Of a stretch of DNA of 61,753 nucleotides, positions 49,584-59,616 are shown piece after piece. Position numbers and translations under genes: made by a program. The notes beneath the pieces were generated by a model. The model was not told the origin of the DNA. It saw only the letters and a list, made by a program, of their open reading frames with translations, and did no database searches. This DNA is from Rubrivivax sp. (GTDB lineage: Bacteria > Pseudomonadota > Gammaproteobacteria > Burkholderiales > Burkholderiaceae_C), in assembly GCA_022842595.1 (NCBI GenBank), contig JALHPF010000033.1, positions 1 through 61,753 on the forward strand, given 5' to 3'. Position 1 is the first letter of the stretch. Every line of letters starts with the position of its first letter.

Positions 49584-52500
49584 TCAGGCCAGGGCTGAGG
49601 CTGCTACGCGCGCGGCCTGCTCGGCGCCGGTGTAGCGCGCCACCAGCGACAACAGCAGCTCTTCCGAATACGGTTTGCCCAGGTAATGGTCGACCCCCAG
49701 TTCGGCGGCGTAGTCGCGATGTTTCTGCGCAATGCGCGAGGTGATCATCACCACCGGCAGCCCGGCGAGGCGGGCGTCGGCACGCACGTTGCGAAGCAGA
49801 TCGAAGCCGTCCATGCGTGGCATCTCGATGTCCGACAGCAGCACGGCCGGGCGTTCCTCGGCGAGCCGTTCCAGCGCTTCCAGGCCGTCCTTGGCGAGCA
49901 CCACGCGGTAGCCTTCGCGCACCAGCAGGCGCTGAGTGACGCGCCGCACCGTCAATGAATCGTCGACCACCATCACCATCGGCGCACGTTGCGGCGGCGG
50001 GTTGCCGGCCGTGTCGGCTCCACTGCCGCCGTCGCCAGCGGCGGCTTGCTGGCGCATCAGGCGGCGAGCCGCTTCGGCATACACCGAAGCCAGCGCCACC
50101 GGGTTGTAGATGAGCGAGACCACGCCCGAAGGCAGCAGCGTCACGCCGGCCAGTCCAGGCAGCCGCGACAACTGCGGGCCGACGTTCTTGACCACCACTT
50201 CCTGGTTGCCGACGACTTCGTCGACATGCAGTGCCACGCGCTGCGAGGCGCTGCGGATGATGACCACCGACTGCGAGCGCGAACGCGTCTCGCCATGGCC
50301 ACCTGACTGCAACAGCGCCGGCAGCCAGAAGAAGGGCACGGCCTCGTCGGCAAATTCGAGGCTGCCGCCTTCGTAGGCGCTGTCGATGTCGGCCAGCGGC
50401 ATGCGCCGGACCAGCTCCACCAGCGTCGAGGGCACGGCCACGCTCATGACGCCACAGCGCAGCATCACCACCTGCGTCACCGCCGTGGTCAGCGGCAGCA
50501 GCAGGCGCAGCCGCGTGCCCTGCCCCGAATCGCTGTGCAGTTCGATGCGCCCGCCCATGGCGTTGACCTCGGCCCGCACCACGTCCATGCCGATGCCACG
50601 GCCGGCCAGTTCGGTCACGGTGTTGGCGGTGCTGAAGCCCGGCGAGAAGATCAGTTGCGAGAGTTCGTCGTCGCTCACGTCCTGGTCGGGCGCGATCAGG
50701 CCGCGCTCGAGTGCGCGCTCGCGGATGCGCGGCAGGTCCAGACCGGCACCGTCGTCGCCGAATTCGATGGCAACCTCGTTGCCGGCCTGCGCCACCTGGA
50801 TGCTGACCTGGCCTTCGGGGTTCTTGCCCGCAGCGCGACGCCGGTCCTGTGGCTCGACGCCATGGGCCACGCTGTTGCGCAACAGATGCTCGAAGGGCCC
50901 GGTCATGCGTTCGAGCACGCCGCGGTCGATCTCGATGCCGCCGCCGATGATCTCCAGCCGCGCCAGCTTGCCGCTGTCCTTGGCCGCCTGGCGCACCGTG
51001 CGGTACAGGCGGTCGGCCATGCTCTCGAACTCGACCATGCGCGTGCGCAGCAGGTCGTCCTGCAGCTCCCGCGTCAGCCGAGCCTGCGCCGCGAGTTCGT
51101 CTTCGGTGCTCTGCAAGGTGCGCTGCAGGCTGCGCTGCAGCGTAGCCACGTCGTTCACCGACTCGGCCATGAAGCGCGTGAGTTCCTGGAAGCGCGTAAA
51201 GCGGTCCATCTCCAGCGGGTCGAAGGCCTGGGAGGACGCCTTGGCGGCTTCCATGCGCGACGAGATCTGGGTCTCGGCCTGCAGCTCGATGTCGCGCAGC
51301 TGCCGGCGCATGCGGTCCAGGCTTTCGGTCAGCTCGTGCAGGCTGCCCTGCAGCGTGCGCACGTCGGCGTCGATGCGGGCGCGGGTGATGCTCACCTCGC
51401 CTGCCTGATTGACGAGGCGGTCGAGCAGACCGGCGCGCACACGCACGGCGCCGGTGCCGGCGGTGTTGCTGGCGCGTTCGGCGGGTGGCGCCACCTGGGC
51501 CGAGGCCGGCAGCGGGCGGTTGAAGCGTTCCCAGTCGATGCCCCCGGCCAGCGCCGTTGCAGCCGCGGTGACGATGGCGGCGGCGGCTGGTGCCGCCATT
51601 TCGGGCTCGTCCGCGGTTTCAGGCTCGGCGGTCGTTTCGGGCTCGAGCTCGGGCTCGGTCAACGCTGTGGCCGTCGCGGCCGTTTGCTCGGCGGCCTCGG
51701 CCAGGTCGACCGACGCTTCTGCCACAGCGGCAGGCGCGTCCTCTGGCTCGGTGACCTCAGGCAGCGCGTCGGCCACGGGGGCTTCGGCCGGGGCCGCAGG
51801 CAGGGCAGGGGCCAGCGCCGGGGCGCGCAACTGGGCGAAGGCCTCGGACATGCCGTCGGCACGGCCCAGCAGCGGCTCCACCTCCTGTGGCGTCACCGTG
51901 TCCTGGGCCACCAGGCGTTCGATGGCAGCTTCCAGCTGGTGCGCAATCTCACCCAGGCGCATAGCACCGGCCAGGCGGGCACCGCCCTTGAAGGTGTGCA
52001 GTGTGCGCATGCATGCCGAAGGCGCGTCCATGTCTGACGGGCATTCGACCCAATCGCGCAACTTGCCTTGCAGCTGCGGCAGCAGCTCTTCAGCCTCTTC
52101 TTCGAAGATCGGGAACAGTTCTTCGTCGATGTGGTCTTCGACGTCGGCCGCCTCTTCGACGGGCTCCGCCTGGCGTGCAAGCGCGGGCTGAGATTCGGCT
52201 TGGGGTTCGGCTTGGGATTCGGGTTCGGGCGCCGGCTCGAGCTCGAGCTCGACTTCGGCCGCGATGTCTTCACGCATCTGCGGCGACAGGGCACCAGCCA
52301 CGCTGTCCACGGCGTCGGCACGCGGCCGGGGCTCGGGCACGGGCCAGCGTTCGTGGTCGGCCAGGCGTTCCATCAGTTCGGCCGAGACCGGGCGCAGGAA
52401 ACCGGCGGCGAACTGGTGCAGCAGCCGACGGATCTCGTCGGCCGAGTCGATGAAGAGTTCACCTTCGCCGTCACGGCCATAACCCACGGCCTGCGAACGC

Positions 52501-55500
52501 ATCAGCGCATGTTCCAGCGCCCGGCCCAGGGCCGACAGGTCGGTGTAGCCGACGGTGGCCGAATTGCCGGCCAGGGAATGGGCCAGCGCAATGGTGCTGT
52601 CGGCCATGGGCTGGTACTCGCATTCCAGCGACCACTCCGACAGTTCGGTCCCCAGCCGGCGCGATAGTTCGTCGGCCTCGTTCAGGAAGATGTTGAACAG
52701 CGGAATGCCGATGCGCAGCGGACCGATGACCTTGACCGGCTCTTCAACCGGCTCGGGTTCGGGCTCTGGCGGCAATTCCTCGACGGGGCTGAGGTCCAGC
52801 GCCGTCAGCGGGGCCAGGTCGTCGGTGTCGAGTTCAGCTTCGATCCCGGCTTCGGGCTCGGGCTCCGGTTCCGGCTGCGCCGCGGCGTCCGGCAGGGACT
52901 CGGCTTCAGCATCGGCCTCACCTTCAAGCACCAGCGGCAGGTCTGAAGCGATCAGGGGCGCGGTGGTGTCCAGCGGCGCCGCGTCGGCGTCGGGCGGCAC
53001 GTCCAGTTCGGCCAGATCCAGCACCAGGCCATCGATGTCGGGCGAGCTGGGCAGGCCTTCGGCCGGCAGTTCCAGCGTGCCAGCCAGCGGCATGCCGTCG
53101 CTGGCGGGGTCTTCGCTGGCGGGCAGTTCGGTCGTCATCAGCAAGGCAGCGGCCTGGACTGGCGGCTGGCCCAGGTCGCCCAGGTCGAACTCGAACGGCA
53201 GCACGGCATCGCGCTTCGGCGCGGGCGCGCGCAGGTCGAGGTCGGCAGCACTGGGCAGGTCTGGCACGCGGCTGGCCAGGTCCATGGCGAGGCGAGGCAC
53301 CTCTTGCGGCAGCTCGAGAGCGGCATCGTCGATGGCTTCGACGGTGTCGGCCGCAGCAGGCGATTCGGCGGCGGCGGCAACGTCATCGAACTCCAGCTCG
53401 AAGGCCACGACCTCGGCGTCGGCCGGCAGCTCAGGGAAGCCCTCTGGCATGGCGGCGGCAATTTCGGCAACGGGCAAGGGCTCGATGTCGAACAGGGCTT
53501 CGGGCTCTGCGGCGGTCTCGCCGGCGACTTCCCGGGCTTCCTCGATCGTCCCGGTGTCTTCGGTATCTTGGATCTCTTCGACGTCGGCGCCGGGTTCGAT
53601 GCCGGCAATCCCGGTCAACGCAGCAACCTCAGCCACCTCGATCACCTCGGCCAGCTCAGGCGCTTCGATGGCCGGCGGCTCGTCGCGCACTTCGGCGGCG
53701 GTCGCTGCAGGCAGGTTCACGCCCAGACGCAGCGCGTCGGCTGCGGCCACCACCGCGGCGGGGTCGTAGGCGGTGATGTCGCCTTGTTCGATGGCGTCGG
53801 TCCAGCGGCTCAGGAGGCCGAGCGTGTCTTCGGTGAACCGGCGCAGCGGTGCGTCCATGCGCGCCGGCTGGGCCGCCAGGCGAGCATTGAAGAGCTGTTC
53901 GCAGGCCCAGGCCGCTTCGCCGAAGGCATTCAGGCCGACCATGCGGCCGCTGCCCTTCAGGGTGTGGAAGGCGCGACGCAGCTGCGTCATGTCGGCTGCC
54001 GCTTCGGGGTGGTCGGCCAGGCGCTGCATGGCAGCCTGGGCGTCGGCCACGACCTCGCGCGCCTCCTCGATGAAGATCTCTCGCATCTCGAGGTCTTCTT
54101 CCAGGCCGGTCTGGCCGGGCGCGGCGGGCGGGTGCGGCGGCGGCACGGCCGCGGTCGCCTGCGGCGCGGGCGTCGCCGAGGGCGCCACCAGTCCCAGCAG
54201 GCCCTGCGCCAGCTCGCTGCGCAGGGCGCGGCGCGTGGCCGGGTCACCGGCATTGCGCAGGGCCACGCGGGCACCGTTGAGCGTGCGCGCCAGTTCGCCT
54301 TCGTCGGCGGCCACGGCCTTCTGCGCCAGCTGTTCCAGACGCTGCACAAGTTCGTCGTCGCCAAGCCCGATGCCGGCGTCGGGCTGACGCAGTGCCTGCG
54401 CCAGGTCCTGAACCTGATCGACCAGAGCCGCTTCGGGCAGCGCTGATGCCAGCGAGGCCGGCAGGGCGGGCGTGGGCAGGCGCACGGCGCTGTCGCGCGC
54501 CAGCGCTGCCTGGCCCATCACGGCGCTGAGCTTGCCGGTGGCGGCGTCGAAGTGGAACAGCGACTTGGCCAGCTGCGGCTGCACGCTGAGCATGTCGATG
54601 AGGAAGCTCAAGGCTCCCAGGTTGTCGGCAAGGCGGTCGATCTCGGCGGCGGGCGGCGGCGCAGCCGTGCCGGTTTCGTCCTTCACCAGCGCATCGACGT
54701 CGTCGCGCATGTGCAGCACGGCCTGCGATGCCTGGCTCATGCCCAGCACGGACAGCACGCCGCGCATCGATGACAGCTGCTGTGGCACCGACACCAGCAC
54801 CTGGCGGCTGTCGGGTTGGCGGAAGAACTCGTCGATGTGCTTTTCGACCTCGGACAGCGAGGCCCGCAGTTCCTGCACCACGCTGCCCATGGTCTGGCGG
54901 TCGCTGACGCGGCGGTACAGCTCCTCCATCCAGCCTTCCAGCGGCTGCGGGTCGGCACCCCCGGCCACCTGGACGATGCGCTCGGCCAGGCGCACCACGC
55001 GGGCGGGCAGTTCGGCGTGGTCGAACTCGCCGTCCTCGAGGCAAGCGTCCAGGTACAGCAGCGCCGTGGCCACTTCCATCGCCAGCGTCGGCGGCGGCTC
55101 GCTTTCGGCGGCCACGGTCTGCTCGGCCGCGGCATTCAGCGCGGCGCCCAGCGACTCGCCAGCCGGGAAGATGCGGCGCACGGAATCGTCGACCAACGCG
55201 AACGCCTCGGCCAGCGTACCCAGGCGGTGCAGCTCACCGCCGGCCACGGCCGACCAGGCGTCCTTGGCGGCGCCCACGCGCTTGCGGGCCAGGGCCAGCA
55301 CGGCCGGGTCGAAGCGGCCCAGGCTGGCCGCTTCGTAGTCGGCCACACGCACGCCCTGCATCGGCCAATGGGCCCGCACGGCGGCCAGCCGCGGTGCCGG
55401 ATGTTCGGCCGTCGGCTCGGCAGCATGCTGGCAGAAGAACAGCAGATCCTGCGCCAGCCGGTCAGAAGGTTCGTGCTGGCCACGCGTGTCCATGCGCAGC

Positions 55501-56282
55501 TGTGCCAGCAGGCGCGAAGCGATGCGCTTGACGTACAGGTCGCTCTTCAGCAACCCGCCCGATTGGGCTTCGAACATCGCCGCGGCGAGCTGCCAGAAGG
55601 TGGTCACGTGGCTGGGCCGGGCCGCCTGCGCGGCGCCAGCGGCGATGTCGGCGCACAGGTCGCTCATGCGCGCGAGCGCGCCGCCCTCGGGCTGGCGCAT
55701 CAGCGCCAGCACCAGGTTTTCCATCTCGCCGCGGGCGGCGTCGTCGGTGCGCCGCGGCGTCGCCGAACGGTCGGACGGCAGCGCATGCCAGTGCCAGGCG
55801 TGCGGCCACAGGTCGGCCGGGTGCACCCGGTCGGCACCGGCCAGCTTCTGGGTGGCGCGGTACTGCGGGAACAGCATCACCGGCGACACCGGCTTGCCCG
55901 CGAGTTGCCGGGCCAGGTAGTCGAGCAGGGCGAACGCATTGCGTTCGATCAGTTCCAGTGCGGCCGCATTCAGCAGCGCCGGGCGCGCGACGATGCGCTG
56001 CACCGCGGTTTCGCTGGCACGCAGCACCTGGGCCAGTGCCGGCAGGCACAGCATCTCGAGCGCACCCACGCCCTGGTGCAGCAGGTGGCGGGCCACCGTC
56101 AGCGGCGCAGGGTCGGCGCTGTCCAGGTCGGAAGCGCCGATCGAATCGGCCTCGCGCAGATAACGGCGCAGTTGCTTGTGCGACGCTTCCAGCGTGCGGC
56201 GGAGCTCGGCCTGCACCCAGGCGATGGCGCTCAGGTCGTCGGCCGGTGCGGCCAGGTGCGGCGCTGACATGGTGCCGTGCAT
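49584..56282 (-). CDS. chpA: ChpA-type hybrid chemotaxis histidine kinase of the type IV pilus system
   Basis: A giant 2232-residue CheA-like protein, close to Pseudomonas ChpA in size. The N-terminal 550 residues have HPt-like helical bundles. Clear HPt modules follow at about 772 (RRAFHTLKGSGRMVG), 1230 (LAHSLAGNSATVG) and 1430 (LHTFKGGARLAG). Long acidic Glu/Pro/Ala linkers (about 890-1190 and 1480-1620) separate them. Then come the dimerisation and ATP-binding domains (about 1627-1927, FEHLLRNSVAHGVEPQDRR), a CheW-like domain and a C-terminal receiver with Asp near 2154 (LLSDIEMPRMDG). It phosphorylates PilG and PilH. Starts at 56282 or 56270 are both possible. The end of pilJ is two bp away. 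Confidence 0.95.
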   Translation of the reverse strand: MHGTMSAPHLAAPADDLSAIAWVQAELRRTLEASHKQLRRYLREADSIGASDLDSADPAPLTVARHLLHQGVGALEMLCLPALAQVLRASETAVQRIVARPALLNAAALELIERNAFALLDYLARQLAGKPVSPVMLFPQYRATQKLAGADRVHPADLWPHAWHWHALPSDRSATPRRTDDAARGEMENLVLALMRQPEGGALARMSDLCADIAAGAAQAARPSHVTTFWQLAAAMFEAQSGGLLKSDLYVKRIASRLLAQLRMDTRGQHEPSDRLAQDLLFFCQHAAEPTAEHPAPRLAAVRAHWPMQGVRVADYEAASLGRFDPAVLALARKRVGAAKDAWSAVAGGELHRLGTLAEAFALVDDSVRRIFPAGESLGAALNAAAEQTVAAESEPPPTLAMEVATALLYLDACLEDGEFDHAELPARVVRLAERIVQVAGGADPQPLEGWMEELYRRVSDRQTMGSVVQELRASLSEVEKHIDEFFRQPDSRQVLVSVPQQLSSMRGVLSVLGMSQASQAVLHMRDDVDALVKDETGTAAPPPAAEIDRLADNLGALSFLIDMLSVQPQLAKSLFHFDAATGKLSAVMGQAALARDSAVRLPTPALPASLASALPEAALVDQVQDLAQALRQPDAGIGLGDDELVQRLEQLAQKAVAADEGELARTLNGARVALRNAGDPATRRALRSELAQGLLGLVAPSATPAPQATAAVPPPHPPAAPGQTGLEEDLEMREIFIEEAREVVADAQAAMQRLADHPEAAADMTQLRRAFHTLKGSGRMVGLNAFGEAAWACEQLFNARLAAQPARMDAPLRRFTEDTLGLLSRWTDAIEQGDITAYDPAAVVAAADALRLGVNLPAATAAEVRDEPPAIEAPELAEVIEVAEVAALTGIAGIEPGADVEEIQDTEDTGTIEEAREVAGETAAEPEALFDIEPLPVAEIAAAMPEGFPELPADAEVVAFELEFDDVAAAAESPAAADTVEAIDDAALELPQEVPRLAMDLASRVPDLPSAADLDLRAPAPKRDAVLPFEFDLGDLGQPPVQAAALLMTTELPASEDPASDGMPLAGTLELPAEGLPSSPDIDGLVLDLAELDVPPDADAAPLDTTAPLIASDLPLVLEGEADAEAESLPDAAAQPEPEPEPEAGIEAELDTDDLAPLTALDLSPVEELPPEPEPEPVEEPVKVIGPLRIGIPLFNIFLNEADELSRRLGTELSEWSLECEYQPMADSTIALAHSLAGNSATVGYTDLSALGRALEHALMRSQAVGYGRDGEGELFIDSADEIRRLLHQFAAGFLRPVSAELMERLADHERWPVPEPRPRADAVDSVAGALSPQMREDIAAEVELELEPAPEPESQAEPQAESQPALARQAEPVEEAADVEDHIDEELFPIFEEEAEELLPQLQGKLRDWVECPSDMDAPSACMRTLHTFKGGARLAGAMRLGEIAHQLEAAIERLVAQDTVTPQEVEPLLGRADGMSEAFAQLRAPALAPALPAAPAEAPVADALPEVTEPEDAPAAVAEASVDLAEAAEQTAATATALTEPELEPETTAEPETADEPEMAAPAAAAIVTAAATALAGGIDWERFNRPLPASAQVAPPAERASNTAGTGAVRVRAGLLDRLVNQAGEVSITRARIDADVRTLQGSLHELTESLDRMRRQLRDIELQAETQISSRMEAAKASSQAFDPLEMDRFTRFQELTRFMAESVNDVATLQRSLQRTLQSTEDELAAQARLTRELQDDLLRTRMVEFESMADRLYRTVRQAAKDSGKLARLEIIGGGIEIDRGVLERMTGPFEHLLRNSVAHGVEPQDRRRAAGKNPEGQVSIQVAQAGNEVAIEFGDDGAGLDLPRIRERALERGLIAPDQDVSDDELSQLIFSPGFSTANTVTELAGRGIGMDVVRAEVNAMGGRIELHSDSGQGTRLRLLLPLTTAVTQVVMLRCGVMSVAVPSTLVELVRRMPLADIDSAYEGGSLEFADEAVPFFWLPALLQSGGHGETRSRSQSVVIIRSASQRVALHVDEVVGNQEVVVKNVGPQLSRLPGLAGVTLLPSGVVSLIYNPVALASVYAEAARRLMRQQAAAGDGGSGADTAGNPPPQRAPMVMVVDDSLTVRRVTQRLLVREGYRVVLAKDGLEALERLAEERPAVLLSDIEMPRMDGFDLLRNVRADARLAGLPVVMITSRIAQKHRDYAAELGVDHYLGKPYSEELLLSLVARYTGAEQAARVAASALA

Positions 56283-56284
56283 CC

Positions 56285-58606
56285 TCAGGCCACCTTGAAG
56301 CGCGACACCGAAGCCTTCAGCTCTTCGGCCGTGCGCGACAGCTCGCGCACCATCTGCGCCGTTGAACGGGTGCCTTCGGAAGTCTGTTCGGTGACGGCGA
56401 AGATGTGCTGGATGTTGGCGGCCACGACGTTGGCGGATTCCGCTTCCTTCAGCGCTTCGGAAGAGATCCGCGCGATCAGCTCGGACAGCTCGCGCACGAC
56501 CCGGTCGATGTCGGCCAGCGCGGTGCCGGCGGCGTCTGTCAGGCGTGCACCTTCAACCACGCCCTGGGTGCTGCGCTCCATGGCGGCCACGGCGTCCTGG
56601 GTATCGGTCTGGATGGTGCGCACGATGGCGGCAATCTGCTTGGTGGCATCACCCGAGCGTTCGGCCAGGCGCTGGACTTCTTCGGCCACCACGCTGAAGC
56701 CACGGCCGGCTTCGCCAGCGCTGGCGGCCTGGATGGCGGCGTTCAGCGCCAGCACGTTGGTCTGCTCGGTGATGTCGGAGATGAGCTCGGTGATCTCGCC
56801 GATTTCCTGGCTGCTTTCGCCCAGCCGCTTGATGCGCTTGCTGGTTTCCTGGATCTGGTCACGGATGGCGTTCATGCCGCCGATCGTGTCCTGCACCGCG
56901 GTCAGGCCGCTTTCCGCAGCCACCAGCGACTGGCGCGCCACCGAGGCGGTTTCCTGGGCCTGGGCCGACACGTCGTTGATGCGGCCGGCCATCTGCAGCA
57001 CCGATTCGCCGGTGTCGCGGATCTCGCGCAGCTGCTCGGTGGAAGCGGCCAGCAGTTCGGTGGAGGTCTGCTCGACCTGCTGGGTGGTGTCGGTGACGCG
57101 GTCGACCGTGGTCTGCACCTGTTCGACCAGGGTACGCAGTTCTTCCACCGTGTAGTTCACCGAGTCGGCGATCGCGCCGGTGATGTCCTCGGTGACGGTG
57201 GCCTGCTGCGTCAGGTCGCCTTCAGCCACCGTCTGCAGTTCGTTCATTAGGCGAAGAATGGCCGCCTGGTTGGCGTCATTCACGCGCTTGGCTTCCTGCT
57301 CCTGGCGCTCGGCTTCGCGGCGCTGGCCCTCGGCCAGACGCGAACGCGAGGTCTGGTCGCTGACGAACAGGCGCAAGAGCGAAAAACCGCCGCCGAGCAT
57401 GGCCAGCAGCGATGCCAGCCCCAGCCACACCGGCCAGCCGCCGAAGCCGCCGGTGTCGGCCAGGCCGCGCTGCAGGCCTTCGAGCCCCTGGCGCAGGGGT
57501 TCGCTGTCGGCCACGATGGCGGTTTGCGCTTCACGCGCGGTGACCAGGCCTTGCAGGTTGCCCAGGATCGACTGCGCTGCGCTGCGCGTCTGTTCGTATT
57601 GCGTGGCCAGCTGGGCCAACGCAGCGCGCGAGGCGGGGTCGCGGCTGCCGGGCAGGCGCAGCTCGGCGTCGCCGTCAGTCAGGCCCTTGCTCAGGTCGCG
57701 GAAGCTGTTCAGGTCCTTGCCGAGCAGGAACACGGCTTCGGTGCTGACGCCTTCGGTGGTGATGAATTCGTTGGCGCTCTTGCCGATGCGCTGGGTCAGC
57801 ATGATGAGCCTGCCCACCGCCGCGAGCTCCGCCGCGCTGGCGCCTGCGGCCTGCTTCAGCGTGTTGACGTTCTCCGCGGTCTCGAGCAGGTCGCCGCTCT
57901 GACGGTTGATGGCGCGCAGCGACTGGCTCACCTGGACCAGTGTCTTTTCCTGCGCCAGCACGACGCCGGCATTCTTCTCGGCCTTGTCGATCAGCGGCAG
58001 CAGCGGCTGCAGTTGGGCCTGCAGTGCGGCCGGAGCTGCAGGCACGCCGCCAGCACCGTCGCCCAGGCTGCGCACGTTGCGAACCAGCACGGCCACGCTC
58101 TCGCGCATCTCCGGGAATGCCGAGGCCTGGCCGACCACACCCTGCGTGACCGACTTCGCCAGGCGCTGGGACTGGGTTTGCGCCTGCGCAGCGGCGGCCA
58201 CCTGTTCGCTGCTGCGCCGGTTGGCAGTGAGCGTGAGCACCACGGCCGCCAGCAGGCCGATCAGGCCCACGCCGAAGATCACGGCGGCGATGCGCTGCTG
58301 CCGCACCAGAGGCAGCCGGTCGATGATGGGCAGGCCGCTGCTGAACGACGAGGGCATCGCATCGCCCTGCACTTCGCCCAGGCCGCGGGTTTCGGTGTAG
58401 TCGGCGGACATCTCCGAAGGCGTGGCCTCGGAAATGATCGACGGCCCGGCGTCGTGCCGCGCCTGGCTGGCACCGGGCAGGCGCACGGTGGCTTCCATCG
58501 GGTTGTCGGCCAGGGCGATGTCGTCAAAGCGACTGGTGTTCACGCCGGAATCACCGTGGTCATGCGGGCGGCCGCTCGGGCCCTTGATCCTGTCCAGGAA
58601 ACTCAT
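56285..58606 (-). CDS. pilJ: PilJ, methyl-accepting chemoreceptor of twitching motility
   Basis: A 773-residue receptor. A cytosolic N-terminal extension (about 1-95) precedes the first membrane helix (IAAVIFGVGLIGLLAAVVLT). The periplasmic part (about 130-385) contains PilJ-type sensor repeats (LKQAAGASAAELAAVGRLIM and LTQRIGKSANEFITTEG). A second helix (WLGLASLLAMLGGGFSLLRL) leads to a HAMP-like linker and the signalling hairpin whose tip is DITEQTNVLALNAAIQAASA followed by GEAGRGFSVVAEEVQRLAER. No HEAT-type pentapeptide for CheR docking is at the C-terminus. It controls ChpA in response to surface or chemical cues. Confidence 0.94.
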   Translation of the reverse strand: MSFLDRIKGPSGRPHDHGDSGVNTSRFDDIALADNPMEATVRLPGASQARHDAGPSIISEATPSEMSADYTETRGLGEVQGDAMPSSFSSGLPIIDRLPLVRQQRIAAVIFGVGLIGLLAAVVLTLTANRRSSEQVAAAAQAQTQSQRLAKSVTQGVVGQASAFPEMRESVAVLVRNVRSLGDGAGGVPAAPAALQAQLQPLLPLIDKAEKNAGVVLAQEKTLVQVSQSLRAINRQSGDLLETAENVNTLKQAAGASAAELAAVGRLIMLTQRIGKSANEFITTEGVSTEAVFLLGKDLNSFRDLSKGLTDGDAELRLPGSRDPASRAALAQLATQYEQTRSAAQSILGNLQGLVTAREAQTAIVADSEPLRQGLEGLQRGLADTGGFGGWPVWLGLASLLAMLGGGFSLLRLFVSDQTSRSRLAEGQRREAERQEQEAKRVNDANQAAILRLMNELQTVAEGDLTQQATVTEDITGAIADSVNYTVEELRTLVEQVQTTVDRVTDTTQQVEQTSTELLAASTEQLREIRDTGESVLQMAGRINDVSAQAQETASVARQSLVAAESGLTAVQDTIGGMNAIRDQIQETSKRIKRLGESSQEIGEITELISDITEQTNVLALNAAIQAASAGEAGRGFSVVAEEVQRLAERSGDATKQIAAIVRTIQTDTQDAVAAMERSTQGVVEGARLTDAAGTALADIDRVVRELSELIARISSEALKEAESANVVAANIQHIFAVTEQTSEGTRSTAQMVRELSRTAEELKASVSRFKVA

Positions 58607-58670
58607 GTCGTCCTCATCCGTTCAAAGCCGCGCGCCACACATCGTGGGCAGCGCTGGTCAGGCAGCAGGG

Positions 58671-59198
58671 TCATGCCGCGATGGCAAGAAATAGTTCGTT
58701 GCGGGCCAGTGCTGCCAGGTCGATTTCCTGCCAGATGCGGCCTTCGGCGTCGCGCCAGCGGCCACGCGCAAAGGGTGGCCGTTCGGCATCGTCTTCGGCC
58801 TCGGCCGCGAGCTGGTCGCCGCTGCGCAAGCCGGCCAGGCGGTCGACCAGCAAGGCGCTGTGCGAACCCAGGCCGGCATTCAGTGCCAACAGGCGCGACT
58901 GTTCGCGTGGCGCGTCGGGCGGGTGGGGCGGGCGCAGCCCCAGGAACGCCGCCAGGTCGACGACGCCATGCAGGCCGCCGCGCAGATTGGCCACGCCCAC
59001 GAACCAGGGCTGGGTGTGAGGCACTGGCAGCACCGGGCCGACGGCGAAGATCTCACCGGCACCGGCCAGCGGCACGAGCAGGCCGGTGCCGGCACATTCC
59101 ACCGCCAGCCAGGACATCGGCCGGGCTTCGGTGCGGGCCAGCTGCAGGCGTTCGGCCAGCCGGCTCTGCAGTTCGCGCAAGGCGTCGCGGTTGGACAT
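58671..59198 (-). CDS. pilI: PilI, CheW-like coupling protein
   Basis: A 175-residue CheW-domain protein starting MSNRDALRELQSRLAERLQL. It contains WLAVECAGTGLLVPLAGAGE, the conserved turn TQPWFVGVANLRGGLHGVVDL and a C-terminal strand region (NAGLGSHSALLVDRLAGLRS). It couples PilJ to the kinase ChpA. It lies 10 bp after pilH and 64 bp before pilJ in the pilGHIJ-chpA operon. Confidence 0.92.
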   Translation of the reverse strand: MSNRDALRELQSRLAERLQLARTEARPMSWLAVECAGTGLLVPLAGAGEIFAVGPVLPVPHTQPWFVGVANLRGGLHGVVDLAAFLGLRPPHPPDAPREQSRLLALNAGLGSHSALLVDRLAGLRSGDQLAAEAEDDAERPPFARGRWRDAEGRIWQEIDLAALARNELFLAIAA

Positions 59199-59208
59199 GG
59201 GCTACTGC

Positions 59209-59574
59209 CTAGTCGAAGGCGCGGATCTTGGCGATCAGCTCGTCGCCATTGACGGGCTTGACGATGTAGTCGCGCGCGCCCTGCCGCATGCCCCAGACCT
59301 TGTCGGTTTCCTGGTTCTTGCTGGTGCACATGATCACCGGCACGTCGGCGAAGCGCGGGTCGCGGGTGATGGTGCGTGTGAGCTGGAAGCCGTTCTGGCC
59401 GGGCATCACCACGTCCATCAGCACCAGGTCCGGCTTTTCCTCGCCGAGGCGGCGCATGGCCTCGTCGCCGTTTTCGGCGGTGCGCACGGCATAGCCGCGC
59501 TTGCCCAGCAGTTCTGCCAGGTGGTGCAGTTCGGTCTTGGAATCGTCGACCACGAGGATCTTCTGGATCGTCAT
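59209..59574 (-). CDS. pilH: PilH, single-domain response regulator
   Basis: A 121-residue receiver domain starting MTIQKILVVDDSKTELHHLA. The acidic pocket DD, the phospho-acceptor Asp in PDLVLMDVVMPGQNG near residue 54, Thr/Ser in IMCTSKNQETD and the conserved Lys in YIVKPVNGDEL are all present. PilH governs pilus retraction or acts as a phosphate sink in the Pil-Chp system. It is 42 bp downstream of pilG. Confidence 0.94.
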   Translation of the reverse strand: MTIQKILVVDDSKTELHHLAELLGKRGYAVRTAENGDEAMRRLGEEKPDLVLMDVVMPGQNGFQLTRTITRDPRFADVPVIMCTSKNQETDKVWGMRQGARDYIVKPVNGDELIAKIRAFD

Positions 59575-59616
59575 CTGGGAATCCTGGGTTCTGTGCTGCA
59601 GGCGCTGTGAATGCGG

